From: Bacillota bacterium
GTDB taxonomy: Bacteria; Bacillota; Clostridia; Christensenellales; Aristaeellaceae
Assembly: GCA_023425025.1 (NCBI GenBank)
Contig: JAFADG010000008.1
Location: 1-64,000, forward strand
Length of the DNA: 64,000 nt
Direction: 5' to 3'
Shown: piece by piece, positions 9,073-18,615 of the stretch
How positions within the stretch are numbered: the stretch's first letter is position 1
Layout of the letters: every line of letters starts with the position of its first letter
Made by a program: the position numbers and the translations under genes
The notes under the pieces: generated by a model
Seen by the model: only the letters and a program-made list of their open reading frames with translations
The model's database searches: none
Told to the model about the DNA's origin: nothing

Positions 9073-9131
9073 TTGTTGGATGTAAAACAATCGAACATGG
9101 TTTATTGTACGGCAAAAAAACGCAATGTCAA
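9073..9131 (-). promoter_or_regulatory. marR promoter with overlapping operator-like palindrome
   Basis: On the minus strand TTGACA (9126-9131) and TACAAT (9104-9109) are separated by 16 bases. Just downstream, TTGTTGGATGTAAAACAA (read on the plus strand at 9073-9090) has inverted ends TTGTT/AACAA and covers the expected transcription start. The inner word recurs before the exporter genes, consistent with MarR autoregulation. Confidence 0.55.
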
Positions 9132-9149
9132 GCGATGCAAAAGCAAAAA

Positions 9150-9176
9150 GACGGAAAGCATAAAACTTCCGCCCTT
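9150..9176 (-). terminator. Terminator after polC
   Basis: On the minus strand, just after the polC stop, GGGCGGAAG pairs imperfectly with CTTTCCGTC around the loop TTTTATG and is followed by a T-run (CTTTTTGC). It would separate the polC-ending operon from the marR promoter. Confidence 0.55.
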
Positions 9177-9191
9177 TTGATTTGCATACTG

Positions 9192-12100
9192 TTACATGAA
9201 ATTGAACAGCGTCATCTGGCTTGTTTCCGTCATGCCGTTCAGGCAGCCGTGCTCCCGCAAAAGCTCAATCACGGCGCTGGACAGGCGCGCCCGGTTTTTG
9301 AGGTCCTCAATGGACAAAAAGGGCGTGGAGCGCTCCCGGATGATCGCCTCGGCGGCCGCCTCGCCCAGACCGCCCAGGGAAATGAAGGGAACCCGCAGCT
9401 TGCCATCCTCCATCAAAAAGCGCTTGGAATCACTTTTGTACAGGTCCGCCGGCAGGAAGGTAATGCCCCGCAGGTTCATTTCCAGCACTAGCTCCAGGGC
9501 GGTGATCTCATCCTTTTCCTTCTCGGTCAGCTTCTGCTCCTGTTCTTTGTACCCCTTCAATATGCCCCGGATCACATCGGCGCTCAGCAGCATCCTGGAC
9601 CCGTCGAACCCATCGCCGCGCACGGTGAAGTAGGCTGCGTAATAGGCCAGGGGCTGATGCACCTTGTACCAGCCAACGCGCAGGGCCATGGTCACATAGG
9701 CCACGGCGTGGCCCTTGGGGAACATGTACTTGATCTTTTTGCAGCTGTCGATAAACCAGGCAGGCACATCCGCCGCGTTCATGGCCTCTTCCATCTCGGG
9801 CTTCAAGCCCTTGCCCTTGCGTACGCTTTCCATGGTATCAAAGGCCATCTTGCTCTGCACGCCCTTGGAAATCAGATAGTTCATAATATCATCGCGGGTG
9901 CAGATGCATTGGGCCAGCACGGCCGTGCCGGAGGTGATCAGGTCCTTGGCGTTGCCCAGCCACACGTCGGTGCCGTGGCTCAGGCCCGACAGGCGGATCA
10001 ATTCCTCCATGGTGGTAGGCTTTGTATCATCCAGCATCTGGCGCACAAAGCTGGTGCCAAATTCCGGTATGCCAAGGGTTCCTGTGGAGCAGCCCAGCGC
10101 CTCCGGGTCGATGCCCAGCGCCTTGGGGCTGGTGAACAGAGACATGACGGGCTTGTCATCCAGGGGTATCTGCTGGAAGGAGATGTGGGTCAGCTCCTCC
10201 AAGAAGTGGATCATGGTAGGATCGTCGTGGCCCAGGATGTCCAGCTTTACCAATATATCATGCATGGAGTTGAAGTCGTAGTGGGTGGTGGTGGTATCGC
10301 TGCCCACGTCGTCCGCCGGATGCTGGATGGCGGTAAACTGATAGATTTCATACTCTTTGGGCACAACCACCATGCCGCCGGGATGCTGGCCGGTGGTGCG
10401 CTTGACACCCACACAGCCGGCGACCAGCCGCTCCTTTTCCGCGTTGCCGGCCTGTATGCCCCGTTCCTCCAGGTATTTGCTCACATAGCCGTAAGCAGTC
10501 TTGTCCGCCAGGGCGGAGATGGTGCCGGCCCGGAACACATGCCCCTTGCCGAACAGCTCTTCCACGTAGGCGTGGGCCTTTGGCTGGTACTCGCCGGAAA
10601 AGTTCAAATCGATATCGGGCACCTTGTCGCCTTTAAAGCCCAAAAACACTTCAAAGGGGATGTCAAAGCCGTCCTTGACAAGCTTCTGACCGCAGACGGG
10701 ACAATCCTTGTCCGGCAGGTCAACGCCCACCTTGTACTTTTCCTTGTCCACGTCAAAGAAGCCCTGGCGGCAATGCTCGCACCTGTAATGGGGCGGCAGC
10801 GGATTCACCTCGGTGATACCGCACATGGTGGCCACAAAGGAGGAGCCCACCGACCCGCGGGAACCTACCAGATAGCCGTCGGATAAGGATTTGCTGACCA
10901 GCTTCTGGGCGATGTTGTACAGCGTGGCAAAGCCGTAGCCGATGATGGAGCCCAGCTCTTTTTCCAGCCGTTTGACAATCAAATCCGGCAAATCGTCGCC
11001 ATAGAGCTTGCGGGCTGTGCTTAAGGACATGTTTTCAATGTTTTCCTTCGCGTCCTCCCAGAAGGGCTGGAAGGTTTCCTCCCCCTTGGGGTGCTTGGGG
11101 AACAGGCGCAGGCTTTCCACCTTGTCGGCAATCTTGCGGGGATTGGCGATTACGACCTCATGGCATTTTTCTTTGCCAAGATACGAAAATTCCTCCAGCA
11201 TTTCCTGGGTGGTTTTAAAATACAGCGGCGGCTGCAGGTCACAGTCCTTGTAATCCATGCCGGCCTGCAGGATCGCCCGGAAAATGGCGTCCTGGGGTTC
11301 TAAAAAGTGCACGTCTCCGGTAGCGACTACAGGTAAGCCGAGCTTGTCCCCCAGGGCGACGATCCGGCGGTTGATGCTGCGAAGCGCCTCCTCGTCGGGC
11401 ACCATTTCTTCCCTGACCATAAAGGCATTGTTGCCCACAGGCTGAATTTCCAGGTAATCATAAAACCGGGCCATCTTGCGCAGCTCTTCCTCCGGCGCTT
11501 CCTTGAAAACCGCCTGGAAAAGCTCGCCCGCCTCGCAGGCGGAACCAACGATCAACCCCTCGCGGTACTTTTGCAGCACGTTGCGCGGCACATGAGGCCT
11601 CCGGCGGAAATGCTTCAAATGGCCTTCGGATACAATACGGTTCAGGTTTTCCATGCCGGTTTGTGTGGAGGCCAGCAGTATGGCATGGTAGCTTTCCCCC
11701 ACTGCGCCGCCCTGCAATACGGTATTTAAGTCCGGCAGCCTTTCCGCACCCTTTTCCTTGGCGGCTTCCAGCATGCGGGCCAGGCATTGGGCCGTGGCGG
11801 CGGCATCGTTGACCGCCCGGTGGGCATCCTTCAGCGATACGCCCAGCGCCTTGCACACCGCCCCCAGACGGTGGCTTTTCAGCTGGGGGTACAGCTTGCG
11901 GGCAAAGGAAAGGGTATCGATCACAGGGCCTTGAAAGGTCCTGCCCAAGCGCCTTAATTCCGTGCGCAGCATGGAGATGTCAAAGCTGGCGTTATGGGCG
12001 GCCACAGCGCAATCGCCGATAAAGTCCATCAATTGGGGGATGGTGCTTTCAGCGCTGGGCATGTCACGCAGCATCATGTCGGTGATGTGGGTGATCTCGG

Positions 12101-13583
12101 TGATTTTGGGCTTTAGGGGTACGCCGGGGTTCACCAGGGTGCCGAAGGAATCCACCACCGTGTTTCCCAGCAGCTTGACCGCGCCGATTTCAATCACGTG
12201 CTCCCGATTGGTATCCAGGCCTGTCGTCTCAAAGTCCAGCACGACGATAGGCGTTTCAAAAGTGCGCTCATCCGCGTCGGCAACAATTTGCGCCTCGTCA
12301 GTGAGATAAATTTCCACGCCGGGAATCAGCTTGATATTGTTCTTTTTCGCGGCGGAGAATGCGGCCGGGAAGGCCTGCAAGACCCCATGGTCGGTGATCG
12401 CCACGGCGGGATGGCCCCACGCGGCCGCCCGCGCGATCAGGTCGCCGGCGGAAGCCGTAGCGTCCATCACGCTCATCTGGGTGTGCATGTGCAGCTCCAC
12501 CCGCTTTTCCTCGGCCGTATCCTTTCTGACTTCCTTGGGAACAGGCATGATATCGCGGATGGTGATGGTGGCTTCCCTGGCGAAATTGTCGTACATGCAT
12601 TCGCCGCGGACCTTGACCGCCATGCCGGCCTGTATGCGGTTGGCCACATCCAGCACCGCCTGTCGCTCCTCCTGGGTGATGGGCGGTTCCTCCGCGCCGT
12701 CCTCTTCCTTTTTGCGGAAGCGGTTGCGATAGCGGAAGAAGATCTTGCACTGCACCGAGGAGGTGTAGTCGGTTAAGATAAACGAAACAAGCAGCATTTC
12801 GCCGCCCTTTAATTCCTTTTGCTCCGCCTTGATGATCTCGCCCTGCACGGTGACAAGGCCGGTATCGTTGGTAAGTTCGCGGATGGGCACCGGCGGGTCG
12901 CCGATGCTGCGGCCTTTGATGGGCCGCAGCTTGTCCTCCTGGCCAGAGGACGCGCCTCCCTGCCTGGAAGAAGACGCCTTCGCGCCGCCTTCCTTTGCCG
13001 CGGGCTTCGCGGCTTCCGCCGCCGCCCGGGCCGCTTCCAACTCCCGGATCATATTGTATTCTTTTTCCCGTTCTTCCCTAAGCGCTTTCAGCCGCGCTTC
13101 CTGGTTGCCGCGCACGCGCAGCTCCACCGGCACGCGGATGCGGAAGATATCCCACACCGCCTGGGCAAGCTTGTCCGATACGTTGCCCCGCTGCATAAAG
13201 CGTAGCGCAAACTCATCCGGGAAGGTCAAAACCACCCGGCCGTCCTGCACCTCCCAGTCCAGCTCCCCAATCCAGGAAGCGGAGGCAGGATGGGCGCGGG
13301 TCACAAAATCAATAAAGACCTGTTTATAATGGCTGATATTTTCCAGAAAATCCTGGGCGAGGGCGGGACTGGCCACGCGAATGGCCAGGCGGGTGTTGGG
13401 ATACATGCCGCGGATCATGCTTTCCATGCGCAGGAAGGCTTTTTCCGCCACCAGCACCTGGGATAAAAACGAAATATAAATCTTGTTTTCCGCCTGCTTG
13501 AAAACGACCCGCTCCACCGTCAGCTTTCCCGATAATTCCGGAATTTCCTTGTATAATTGCGCAAGCATCTGGCCGGATTCCAT
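9192..13583 (-). CDS. polC: DNA polymerase III alpha subunit, Gram-positive PolC type
   Basis: The main replicative polymerase, 1463 residues, the normal length for PolC. In order there are an N-terminal domain, a basic/alanine-rich linker near residues 180-215, an OB domain (about 235-340), a PHP domain starting with ELHMHTQMSVMDA near residue 361 that is split by a DEDD proofreading exonuclease (LDFETTGLD near 447), and then palm, fingers and thumb. A four-cysteine zinc site (CEHC...CPVC) lies near residue 930, as in other PolCs. It is the last gene of the isoprenoid/lipid operon and begins 3 bases after ispG. PolC itself marks the organism as Bacillota or a related group. Confidence 0.98.
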   Translation of the reverse strand: MESGQMLAQLYKEIPELSGKLTVERVVFKQAENKIYISFLSQVLVAEKAFLRMESMIRGMYPNTRLAIRVASPALAQDFLENISHYKQVFIDFVTRAHPASASWIGELDWEVQDGRVVLTFPDEFALRFMQRGNVSDKLAQAVWDIFRIRVPVELRVRGNQEARLKALREEREKEYNMIRELEAARAAAEAAKPAAKEGGAKASSSRQGGASSGQEDKLRPIKGRSIGDPPVPIRELTNDTGLVTVQGEIIKAEQKELKGGEMLLVSFILTDYTSSVQCKIFFRYRNRFRKKEEDGAEEPPITQEERQAVLDVANRIQAGMAVKVRGECMYDNFAREATITIRDIMPVPKEVRKDTAEEKRVELHMHTQMSVMDATASAGDLIARAAAWGHPAVAITDHGVLQAFPAAFSAAKKNNIKLIPGVEIYLTDEAQIVADADERTFETPIVVLDFETTGLDTNREHVIEIGAVKLLGNTVVDSFGTLVNPGVPLKPKITEITHITDMMLRDMPSAESTIPQLMDFIGDCAVAAHNASFDISMLRTELRRLGRTFQGPVIDTLSFARKLYPQLKSHRLGAVCKALGVSLKDAHRAVNDAAATAQCLARMLEAAKEKGAERLPDLNTVLQGGAVGESYHAILLASTQTGMENLNRIVSEGHLKHFRRRPHVPRNVLQKYREGLIVGSACEAGELFQAVFKEAPEEELRKMARFYDYLEIQPVGNNAFMVREEMVPDEEALRSINRRIVALGDKLGLPVVATGDVHFLEPQDAIFRAILQAGMDYKDCDLQPPLYFKTTQEMLEEFSYLGKEKCHEVVIANPRKIADKVESLRLFPKHPKGEETFQPFWEDAKENIENMSLSTARKLYGDDLPDLIVKRLEKELGSIIGYGFATLYNIAQKLVSKSLSDGYLVGSRGSVGSSFVATMCGITEVNPLPPHYRCEHCRQGFFDVDKEKYKVGVDLPDKDCPVCGQKLVKDGFDIPFEVFLGFKGDKVPDIDLNFSGEYQPKAHAYVEELFGKGHVFRAGTISALADKTAYGYVSKYLEERGIQAGNAEKERLVAGCVGVKRTTGQHPGGMVVVPKEYEIYQFTAIQHPADDVGSDTTTTHYDFNSMHDILVKLDILGHDDPTMIHFLEELTHISFQQIPLDDKPVMSLFTSPKALGIDPEALGCSTGTLGIPEFGTSFVRQMLDDTKPTTMEELIRLSGLSHGTDVWLGNAKDLITSGTAVLAQCICTRDDIMNYLISKGVQSKMAFDTMESVRKGKGLKPEMEEAMNAADVPAWFIDSCKKIKYMFPKGHAVAYVTMALRVGWYKVHQPLAYYAAYFTVRGDGFDGSRMLLSADVIRGILKGYKEQEQKLTEKEKDEITALELVLEMNLRGITFLPADLYKSDSKRFLMEDGKLRVPFISLGGLGEAAAEAIIRERSTPFLSIEDLKNRARLSSAVIELLREHGCLNGMTETSQMTLFNFM

Positions 13584-13586
13584 GTG

Positions 13587-14657
13587 TTATTCCCCCGCCT
13601 CCTTCCGCCGGGCCGCCTCCCGGACGGCCGAAATAAGAATCCCGGCCAAATCCCCCTCCACCTTCCTGGGGGGCTGGCCCTTTACGAACAACGCGCCTGT
13701 TTTGCCGCTGCCGGCAATGCCGATGTCGGCTTCCCTGGCTTCGCCGGGGCCGTTGACAACGCAGCCCATGACGGCCACCTTTAAGGGAACGGTAATATCG
13801 GAAAGCTCGTCCTCCACCCGTTTGGCGATGTCCGCCACGGGGATGCAGGTGCGGCCGCAGGTGGGGCAGGAGACAATCTCCACCCCGGAGCCCCGAATCT
13901 TCAAAGCCTTCAAAATGTCCCAGGCCGCCGCGGCTTCCGGGATGGGCGACCCGGTGAGCGATACGCGGATCGTATCGCCGATGCCCTGCAATAAAAGCGC
14001 GCCGATGCCAATGGCGGATTTCACCGTACCCCGGCCCGGCAACCCGGCCTCGGTGACCCCCACATGCAGGGGGTAATCGCACAGCCGGGACGCCAGTTCA
14101 TAAGCCTCCACGGTTTGCCTGACGTCGCTGGATTTCATGGACAATACGATGTCGTCAAACCCCTGGTTCTCCAGAAGTTTGGCGTGGTTCAGCGCGCTTT
14201 CCACCATGCCGCGGGGCGTCACCCCGCCCTCGCGGCGCAGGATATCCTTTTCAACGGAGCCGCTGTTGACGCCGATACGGATAGGAATATGGTGAGCCTT
14301 GGCGCAATCCGCCAAAGCCTTCACATGCCTGTCCCCGCCAATATTGCCGGGGTTGATGCGCAGCTTGGCGATGCCATTTTCCGCGGCACGGATGGCCAGC
14401 TTATGATCAAAATGATTGTCGGCCACCAGGGGCACGGGACTCCCATCCACAAGGGCCCGCACCGCCTCGGCGCAGGCTTCGTCATAGACAGAAACGCGCA
14501 CGATGTCGCACCCGGCCTCTGCCAGCGCCTTGATTTGATCCAGGGTAGCGTTAACATCCCGGGTATCCGTATTGGTCATGGATTGAACGAGGACGGGCTG
14601 GCCGCCGCCCAGTGTGAGCGCGCCAACCCGAACCACTTTTGTTTTTTTTGCCATCAT
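13587..14657 (-). CDS. ispG: 4-hydroxy-3-methylbut-2-en-1-yl diphosphate synthase (flavodoxin/ferredoxin)
   Basis: IspG (GcpE), the iron-sulfur enzyme of the penultimate step of the MEP isoprenoid pathway, which reductively opens MEcPP to HMBPP. At 356 residues it is the usual bacterial short form with an N-terminal TIM-barrel and a C-terminal [4Fe-4S] domain. Cluster cysteines are visible in VSCPTCGRTC and MGCVVNGPGEA. A second ATG directly follows the first, and AAGAGG precedes them. It lies downstream of dxr, another MEP gene, and rseP, a common Clostridia arrangement, which supports a co-transcribed isoprenoid/envelope operon. Confidence 0.97.
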   Translation of the reverse strand: MMAKKTKVVRVGALTLGGGQPVLVQSMTNTDTRDVNATLDQIKALAEAGCDIVRVSVYDEACAEAVRALVDGSPVPLVADNHFDHKLAIRAAENGIAKLRINPGNIGGDRHVKALADCAKAHHIPIRIGVNSGSVEKDILRREGGVTPRGMVESALNHAKLLENQGFDDIVLSMKSSDVRQTVEAYELASRLCDYPLHVGVTEAGLPGRGTVKSAIGIGALLLQGIGDTIRVSLTGSPIPEAAAAWDILKALKIRGSGVEIVSCPTCGRTCIPVADIAKRVEDELSDITVPLKVAVMGCVVNGPGEAREADIGIAGSGKTGALFVKGQPPRKVEGDLAGILISAVREAARRKEAGE

Positions 14658-14664
14658 AAACCTC

Positions 14665-15741
14665 TTACCGTATCAGACGCTGAATGTCTTTGAAGGTGAA
14701 AAACAACATAACGCTAAGCAGCAGCGCGAAGCCTGCCAGGTGGATGACCGCCTCGGCCTTGCGGTTGATGGGCTTGCGGAAGATGGCCTCCACCAGCATG
14801 AACAACAGCCGGCTGCCATCCAGGCCGGGTATGGGCAGTAAATTCACCAGCCCCAGGTTGATGGACAGGATGATCAGCAGGTACAAATAGCCGTCCAGCC
14901 CGTATTGTCTGGTTTGCTGTGTGATTTCCGAAACGATGCCCACAGGGCCTGCGGACTGGTCCAGCCCCTTGCCGGTGGCAAACAGGTCTTTCAAGCCGCC
15001 CAGAATCAGCTTGCCGGCGTCCACGCACAGGTGATAACTATAGTCAATGGCCTCGCCAAAGGACAGGCGGATTTTATCCGGCGCCAGCATGCTTCTCATG
15101 TTAATGCCGATGCGGAAGCGATTTTCCGCCTCGTCGAAAAAAGGCGTCACGGGGACCACAACGGGGGTTTTGTCCGCACCGCGAAGCACTTCAATCAGCA
15201 GCGGCTCATCGCCCTGCTTGTACCCACCGATCAGCAGCGATACCGTATCCATTGTGCCATCCAGCGCGGTCTGTCCGTTGACCGCGGAAATGATATCCCC
15301 CTGTTCAAAGCCCGCCTGTTCGGCGGGGGAGCCGGCCTGCAGGCTGTCAATATAAGGCCACAGCCCTTGAACGCCGCCGATGCCGTACAGCAGCACCGCC
15401 ACCACAAAGGCCAGCACAAAGTTCATGCCCGGCCCCATGATCACCGACAGCATGCGCTTCCACACCTTTTGCTTGTTGTACGCCCTGGGGTCCTCGTCAT
15501 GCTTGCCCTGGGCGTCGTCTTCGCCCACGAACATGCAGTAACCGCCCAGCGGGATGGCCCTGATCATAAACTCGGTATCATATTTTTTGCTTTTCCATTT
15601 TAAAAGCTTCGGGCCAAACCCCACGGAAAACTGATGCACGGAGATGCCGGTCCACCGGGCAGCCCAGAAATGGCCCAATTCGTGGACCACGATCAAAATG
15701 CCCAACAGTAAAATGGCCGCCAGTATCAACAAAAATGTCAT
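14665..15741 (-). CDS. rseP: Site-2 protease, RseP/RasP zinc metalloprotease
   Basis: An intramembrane M50 zinc protease, 358 residues, that clips membrane-bound anti-sigma factors and leftover signal peptides. The active site HELGH is at residues 20-24 in the first helix, a single PDZ domain spans roughly 115-190, and the second conserved motif NLLPIPGLDGSRL near residue 300 supplies the third metal ligand. The helix pattern is that of the bacterial RseP group with one PDZ domain, as in Bacillus RasP. The ATG overlaps the dxr stop as ATGA, so translation is coupled. No sigma/anti-sigma pair is nearby. Confidence 0.95.
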   Translation of the reverse strand: MTFLLILAAILLLGILIVVHELGHFWAARWTGISVHQFSVGFGPKLLKWKSKKYDTEFMIRAIPLGGYCMFVGEDDAQGKHDEDPRAYNKQKVWKRMLSVIMGPGMNFVLAFVVAVLLYGIGGVQGLWPYIDSLQAGSPAEQAGFEQGDIISAVNGQTALDGTMDTVSLLIGGYKQGDEPLLIEVLRGADKTPVVVPVTPFFDEAENRFRIGINMRSMLAPDKIRLSFGEAIDYSYHLCVDAGKLILGGLKDLFATGKGLDQSAGPVGIVSEITQQTRQYGLDGYLYLLIILSINLGLVNLLPIPGLDGSRLLFMLVEAIFRKPINRKAEAVIHLAGFALLLSVMLFFTFKDIQRLIR

Positions 15742-16901
15742 GCACTTGCTCCTTTCCAGTTCGAAAGCAATTTGCGCGCGGTTCGCCTGGCCAAGGCATC
15801 GGCCTCATAAATGGCCTCCAGGGAGCCGGCGCCGGGAATACCTGCCTTGTTTAGTGTATCTTCCACCAGCTGAAAAATGCCGCCAAAGGGAATCGCGCCC
15901 GCCAAAAACGCTTCCACCGCCACCTCGTTGGCGCCGTTGAACACGCAGCAGGCGCTTCCGCCGGCCCGCAAAGCCGCGCGGCCCAGGCGCAGGGAGGGAA
16001 AGCGGTCTTCATCCGGCTTTTCAAAGGTGATCTGGGAAATAGCCGGCAAATCCAGCGGCGCGCCGCCGGTGGGCAGCCGATCGGGATAGGCCATGGCGTA
16101 CAGGATGGGCAGGCGCATATCCGGCGTGCCCAACTGGGCCACTACCGCCCCGTCGCGGTAGCAGACGGCGGAATGAATGACGCTTTGGGGGTGGACCACC
16201 ACTTCGATCTTATCTTCGGGCATATCAAACAGCCACCGGGCTTCCATGATCTCCAACGCCTTGTTGAACATGGAGGCGGAATCGATGGTGATCTTTTGCC
16301 CCATCCGCCAGTTGGGATGGACGAGGGCCTGTGCCTTGGTAGCGTTATGTATTTGCTCTTTTGTCCAGGTACGGAAAGGCCCGCCGGAAGCCGTTAAAAT
16401 CAGTTTCTCCGGCCGGTTATCCCCCGCACCCTGCAGGCATTGATAGATGGCGCTGTGCTCGCTGTCCACCGGCAGCAGGGCAAGGCCGCTCTCCTTCAAT
16501 GCCTTTTTAACCAGCGCTCCGCCGGCCACCAGCGCTTCCTTGTTGGCCAACAATATCCGGCGCCCGGCCTGAATCGCTGCCATCACGCCGCGAAGGCCCG
16601 CAAAGCCCACCACGGACACCAGCACCGCGTCCGCCGGCGCATACATGGCGCACTCTTCCATGGCATTTTCGCCAAAGCGCCAGTCACAAAAGCGCAGATC
16701 CTCCGGTATATCCGCATAGGAAATAGGCACGGTCAGACCGGCCATCAGCGGCCGGAAGGCCCGAACCTGTTCAAACAACAATGCCGCGTTTTGATGGGCG
16801 GTCAAAGCGGTGATCTGAAATTGATCTTTATGCAGTGCCGCCACTTGAAGCGCCTGGGTGCCGACGGAGCCGGTGCTTCCCAGGATCACAATATCCCGCA
16901 T
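15738..16901 (-). CDS. dxr: 1-deoxy-D-xylulose-5-phosphate reductoisomerase
   Basis: Dxr converts DXP to MEP with NADPH, the first committed step of the MEP pathway. The 387-residue product starts MRDIVILGSTGSVG, a Rossmann nucleotide-binding loop, and contains the LPVDSEHSAIYQCL metal/substrate segment and the GQKITIDSASMFNKALE motif. The reading frame stays open far upstream (to 17603), but that extension is an antisense-frame artefact of cdsA; the true start at the ATG is preceded by AAAGGAAGT. It is flanked by cdsA and rseP in the typical order uppS-cdsA-dxr-rseP-ispG. Confidence 0.97.
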   Translation of the reverse strand: MRDIVILGSTGSVGTQALQVAALHKDQFQITALTAHQNAALLFEQVRAFRPLMAGLTVPISYADIPEDLRFCDWRFGENAMEECAMYAPADAVLVSVVGFAGLRGVMAAIQAGRRILLANKEALVAGGALVKKALKESGLALLPVDSEHSAIYQCLQGAGDNRPEKLILTASGGPFRTWTKEQIHNATKAQALVHPNWRMGQKITIDSASMFNKALEIMEARWLFDMPEDKIEVVVHPQSVIHSAVCYRDGAVVAQLGTPDMRLPILYAMAYPDRLPTGGAPLDLPAISQITFEKPDEDRFPSLRLGRAALRAGGSACCVFNGANEVAVEAFLAGAIPFGGIFQLVEDTLNKAGIPGAGSLEAIYEADALARRTARKLLSNWKGASA

Positions 16902-16933
16902 GATACTTCCTTTCAGCGTTTCATATGAAGGTT

Positions 16934-17764
16934 TTACACCCTTGTGAGCATCCAATAGCAGTACACGACTACCGATGTAAACAAAATGCTGTCCATCCTG
17001 TCCAACATGCCGCCGTGGCCGGGGAAAAGGTGTCCGTAATCCTTGATGCCGCAGTGGCGCTTGATCAGGGAGGCAAACAAATCCCCTACCTGAGCCGCGA
17101 TGCCGCCCACCAGGCCGATCACAAGATATTCGGCCAGGGTCGGAGGCGGCATGCCCTTGACCGGCGGCCAAATGGAAGCGATGGCGCCAACGGCAACCGA
17201 GCCAATCACACTGCCCACCAAACCGCCCATAGAACCGGAAAAGGTTTTGTTGGGGCTGACGGCGGGGCACAGCTTGCGGCCGCCGACCCGGGTACCCACA
17301 AAATAGGCAAACGTATCGCCCAGGATGGAGATCACGAACACCATGCACAAAAGCGTCACCTGCAGTGATTTGGCCTCGATACGCAAAAGGCTGATCAGGC
17401 AGATGCCGGGCAGCAGGATGGTGAACATGGGCATGACGGAAACCAGCGCGTCTTGAAGCTTGGGCTGTTCCCGGAAGATGACCCAGATCAAAACCATCAG
17501 GCAGTTGGTCAGCATCAAGATAAGCAGCAAAGACATGAGCCTGTCGCCGGAGGATAAGAGCATCAGGGGGATGCTGGCTACCGATGCTACGAAGGTCGGC
17601 CACCAGACAGGCCGGTGCCCGGCGACAGCCAAAGCGTGAAATTCCTCACGCATGGCAACGCAGATGGCCGTCATGGCCACCACGGCAAACACCCAGCCCC
17701 CCAGATACAATACCAGCGCCAAACCAATGACCAGAAGCGATCCCGTAATGATTCGCTGCAACAT
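16934..17764 (-). CDS. cdsA: Phosphatidate cytidylyltransferase
   Basis: CdsA makes CDP-diacylglycerol from phosphatidic acid and CTP, the branch point to phosphatidylglycerol and other phospholipids. The 276-residue product is highly hydrophobic with about seven or eight membrane segments. The family signature near the C-terminus is present in SLIKRHCGIKDYG followed by PGHGGMLDRMDS, which holds the catalytic aspartates. It is placed between uppS and dxr. The pgsA gene at 34010 would use its product. The frame on the other side that runs through this gene belongs to the dxr extension and is not real. Confidence 0.96.
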   Translation of the reverse strand: MLQRIITGSLLVIGLALVLYLGGWVFAVVAMTAICVAMREEFHALAVAGHRPVWWPTFVASVASIPLMLLSSGDRLMSLLLILMLTNCLMVLIWVIFREQPKLQDALVSVMPMFTILLPGICLISLLRIEAKSLQVTLLCMVFVISILGDTFAYFVGTRVGGRKLCPAVSPNKTFSGSMGGLVGSVIGSVAVGAIASIWPPVKGMPPPTLAEYLVIGLVGGIAAQVGDLFASLIKRHCGIKDYGHLFPGHGGMLDRMDSILFTSVVVYCYWMLTRV

Positions 17765-17799
17765 GCGCTTCTCCCTATTCTTTCCGGAGACAGGAAATT

Positions 17800-18537
17800 T
17801 TACTTGCGCCCCCCAAACCGCCGGTCGCGGTTTTGATAAGAAAGGAGGGCCTCATGAAAATGATCCACCGTAAAATCGGGCCAGAGCACCTCGGGGAACA
17901 AAAATTCCGCGTAGGCGCACTGGTATAAAAGAAAATTGCTCAGCCGCATCTCTCCGCTGGTGCGGATCAGAAGGTCCACATCCGGAAGGCCGGCGGTATA
18001 CAGCCCCGCCTCCAGGTCGGAAAGGGCGATCTCCTCCGGCGCAAGCTCCCCGCTTTGCACCCTTTTGGCAACCAGCTTTGCCGCATGCAATAATTCCGCG
18101 CGGCCGCCATAATTGAGCGCGATATTCAAATGCAATCCGGTATTGTCCTTCGTGCGGTCCATGGCCTTTACAACAACCTCCCGCTGGGAAGACGGCAGGC
18201 CCTGTATATCCCCCAAAATGCGGATGACCACATTCTTTTCGTCAAGCTCATCGATTTCGGAAGCGAAAAACTCCAGCAAAAGCTGCATCAGCGCGGCCAC
18301 TTCCTCCTGGGAGCGGGACCAGTTTTCCGTGGAAAAAGCATAAATGGAAAGCGCAGTGATTTTAAGGTCGCTGCTCTCCCTGATGATGCTCCTTAGCGCC
18401 TGGACACCGGTGCGGTGCCCCAGCGCCACCCTGAGCTTGTTCCGTTTGGCCCAGCGGCCGTTGCCGTCCATGATGATTGCCACATGCCTGGGCAGCTTTT
18501 CAAAAACGGCAGGCGCTTTTGGGATAGCTGGATTCAT
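17800..18537 (-). CDS. uppS: Isoprenyl (undecaprenyl) diphosphate synthase
   Basis: The cis-prenyltransferase that builds the C55 lipid carrier for peptidoglycan and other wall polymers. The 245-residue product has the diagnostic IIMDGNGRWAKRN motif (catalytic Asp24) and the GHRTG, FSTENWSRS and SGEMRLSNFLLYQ segments. AAGGAG precedes the ATG. A 9-bp perfect hairpin lies between this gene and the small gene upstream (18577-18604). The gene supplies the carrier used by peptidoglycan synthesis and plausibly by the GT2-GtrA protein at 42554. Confidence 0.96.
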   Translation of the reverse strand: MNPAIPKAPAVFEKLPRHVAIIMDGNGRWAKRNKLRVALGHRTGVQALRSIIRESSDLKITALSIYAFSTENWSRSQEEVAALMQLLLEFFASEIDELDEKNVVIRILGDIQGLPSSQREVVVKAMDRTKDNTGLHLNIALNYGGRAELLHAAKLVAKRVQSGELAPEEIALSDLEAGLYTAGLPDVDLLIRTSGEMRLSNFLLYQCAYAEFLFPEVLWPDFTVDHFHEALLSYQNRDRRFGGRK

Positions 18538-18576
18538 TACGGAGTCTCCTTGTAGGATATTCCTAAATAATAGACA

Positions 18577-18604
18577 ACATGCGCAAGCCCACGCCTGCGC
18601 ATGT
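18577..18604. promoter_or_regulatory. 9-bp perfect hairpin between the 67-residue gene and uppS
   Basis: ACATGCGCA and TGCGCATGT are exact inverted copies around a 10-base loop. On the minus strand the next bases (TGTCTATTATTT) are T-rich but not a clean T-run. It may be a weak terminator or attenuator that separates frr expression from the uppS operon. Confidence 0.4.
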
Positions 18605-18615
18605 ATCCTTATAAG

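Noticed and set aside
9657..10886. Long open frame (409 codons) opposite polC
   Set aside because: Histidine/glycine-rich shadow of a strongly coding antisense gene; no ribosome site or family.
16902..17603. Upstream extension of the dxr frame to a 621-residue protein
   Set aside because: The added part lies across cdsA in another frame, has no family-like sequence, and the dxr ATG has a proper ribosome site and a family-like start.
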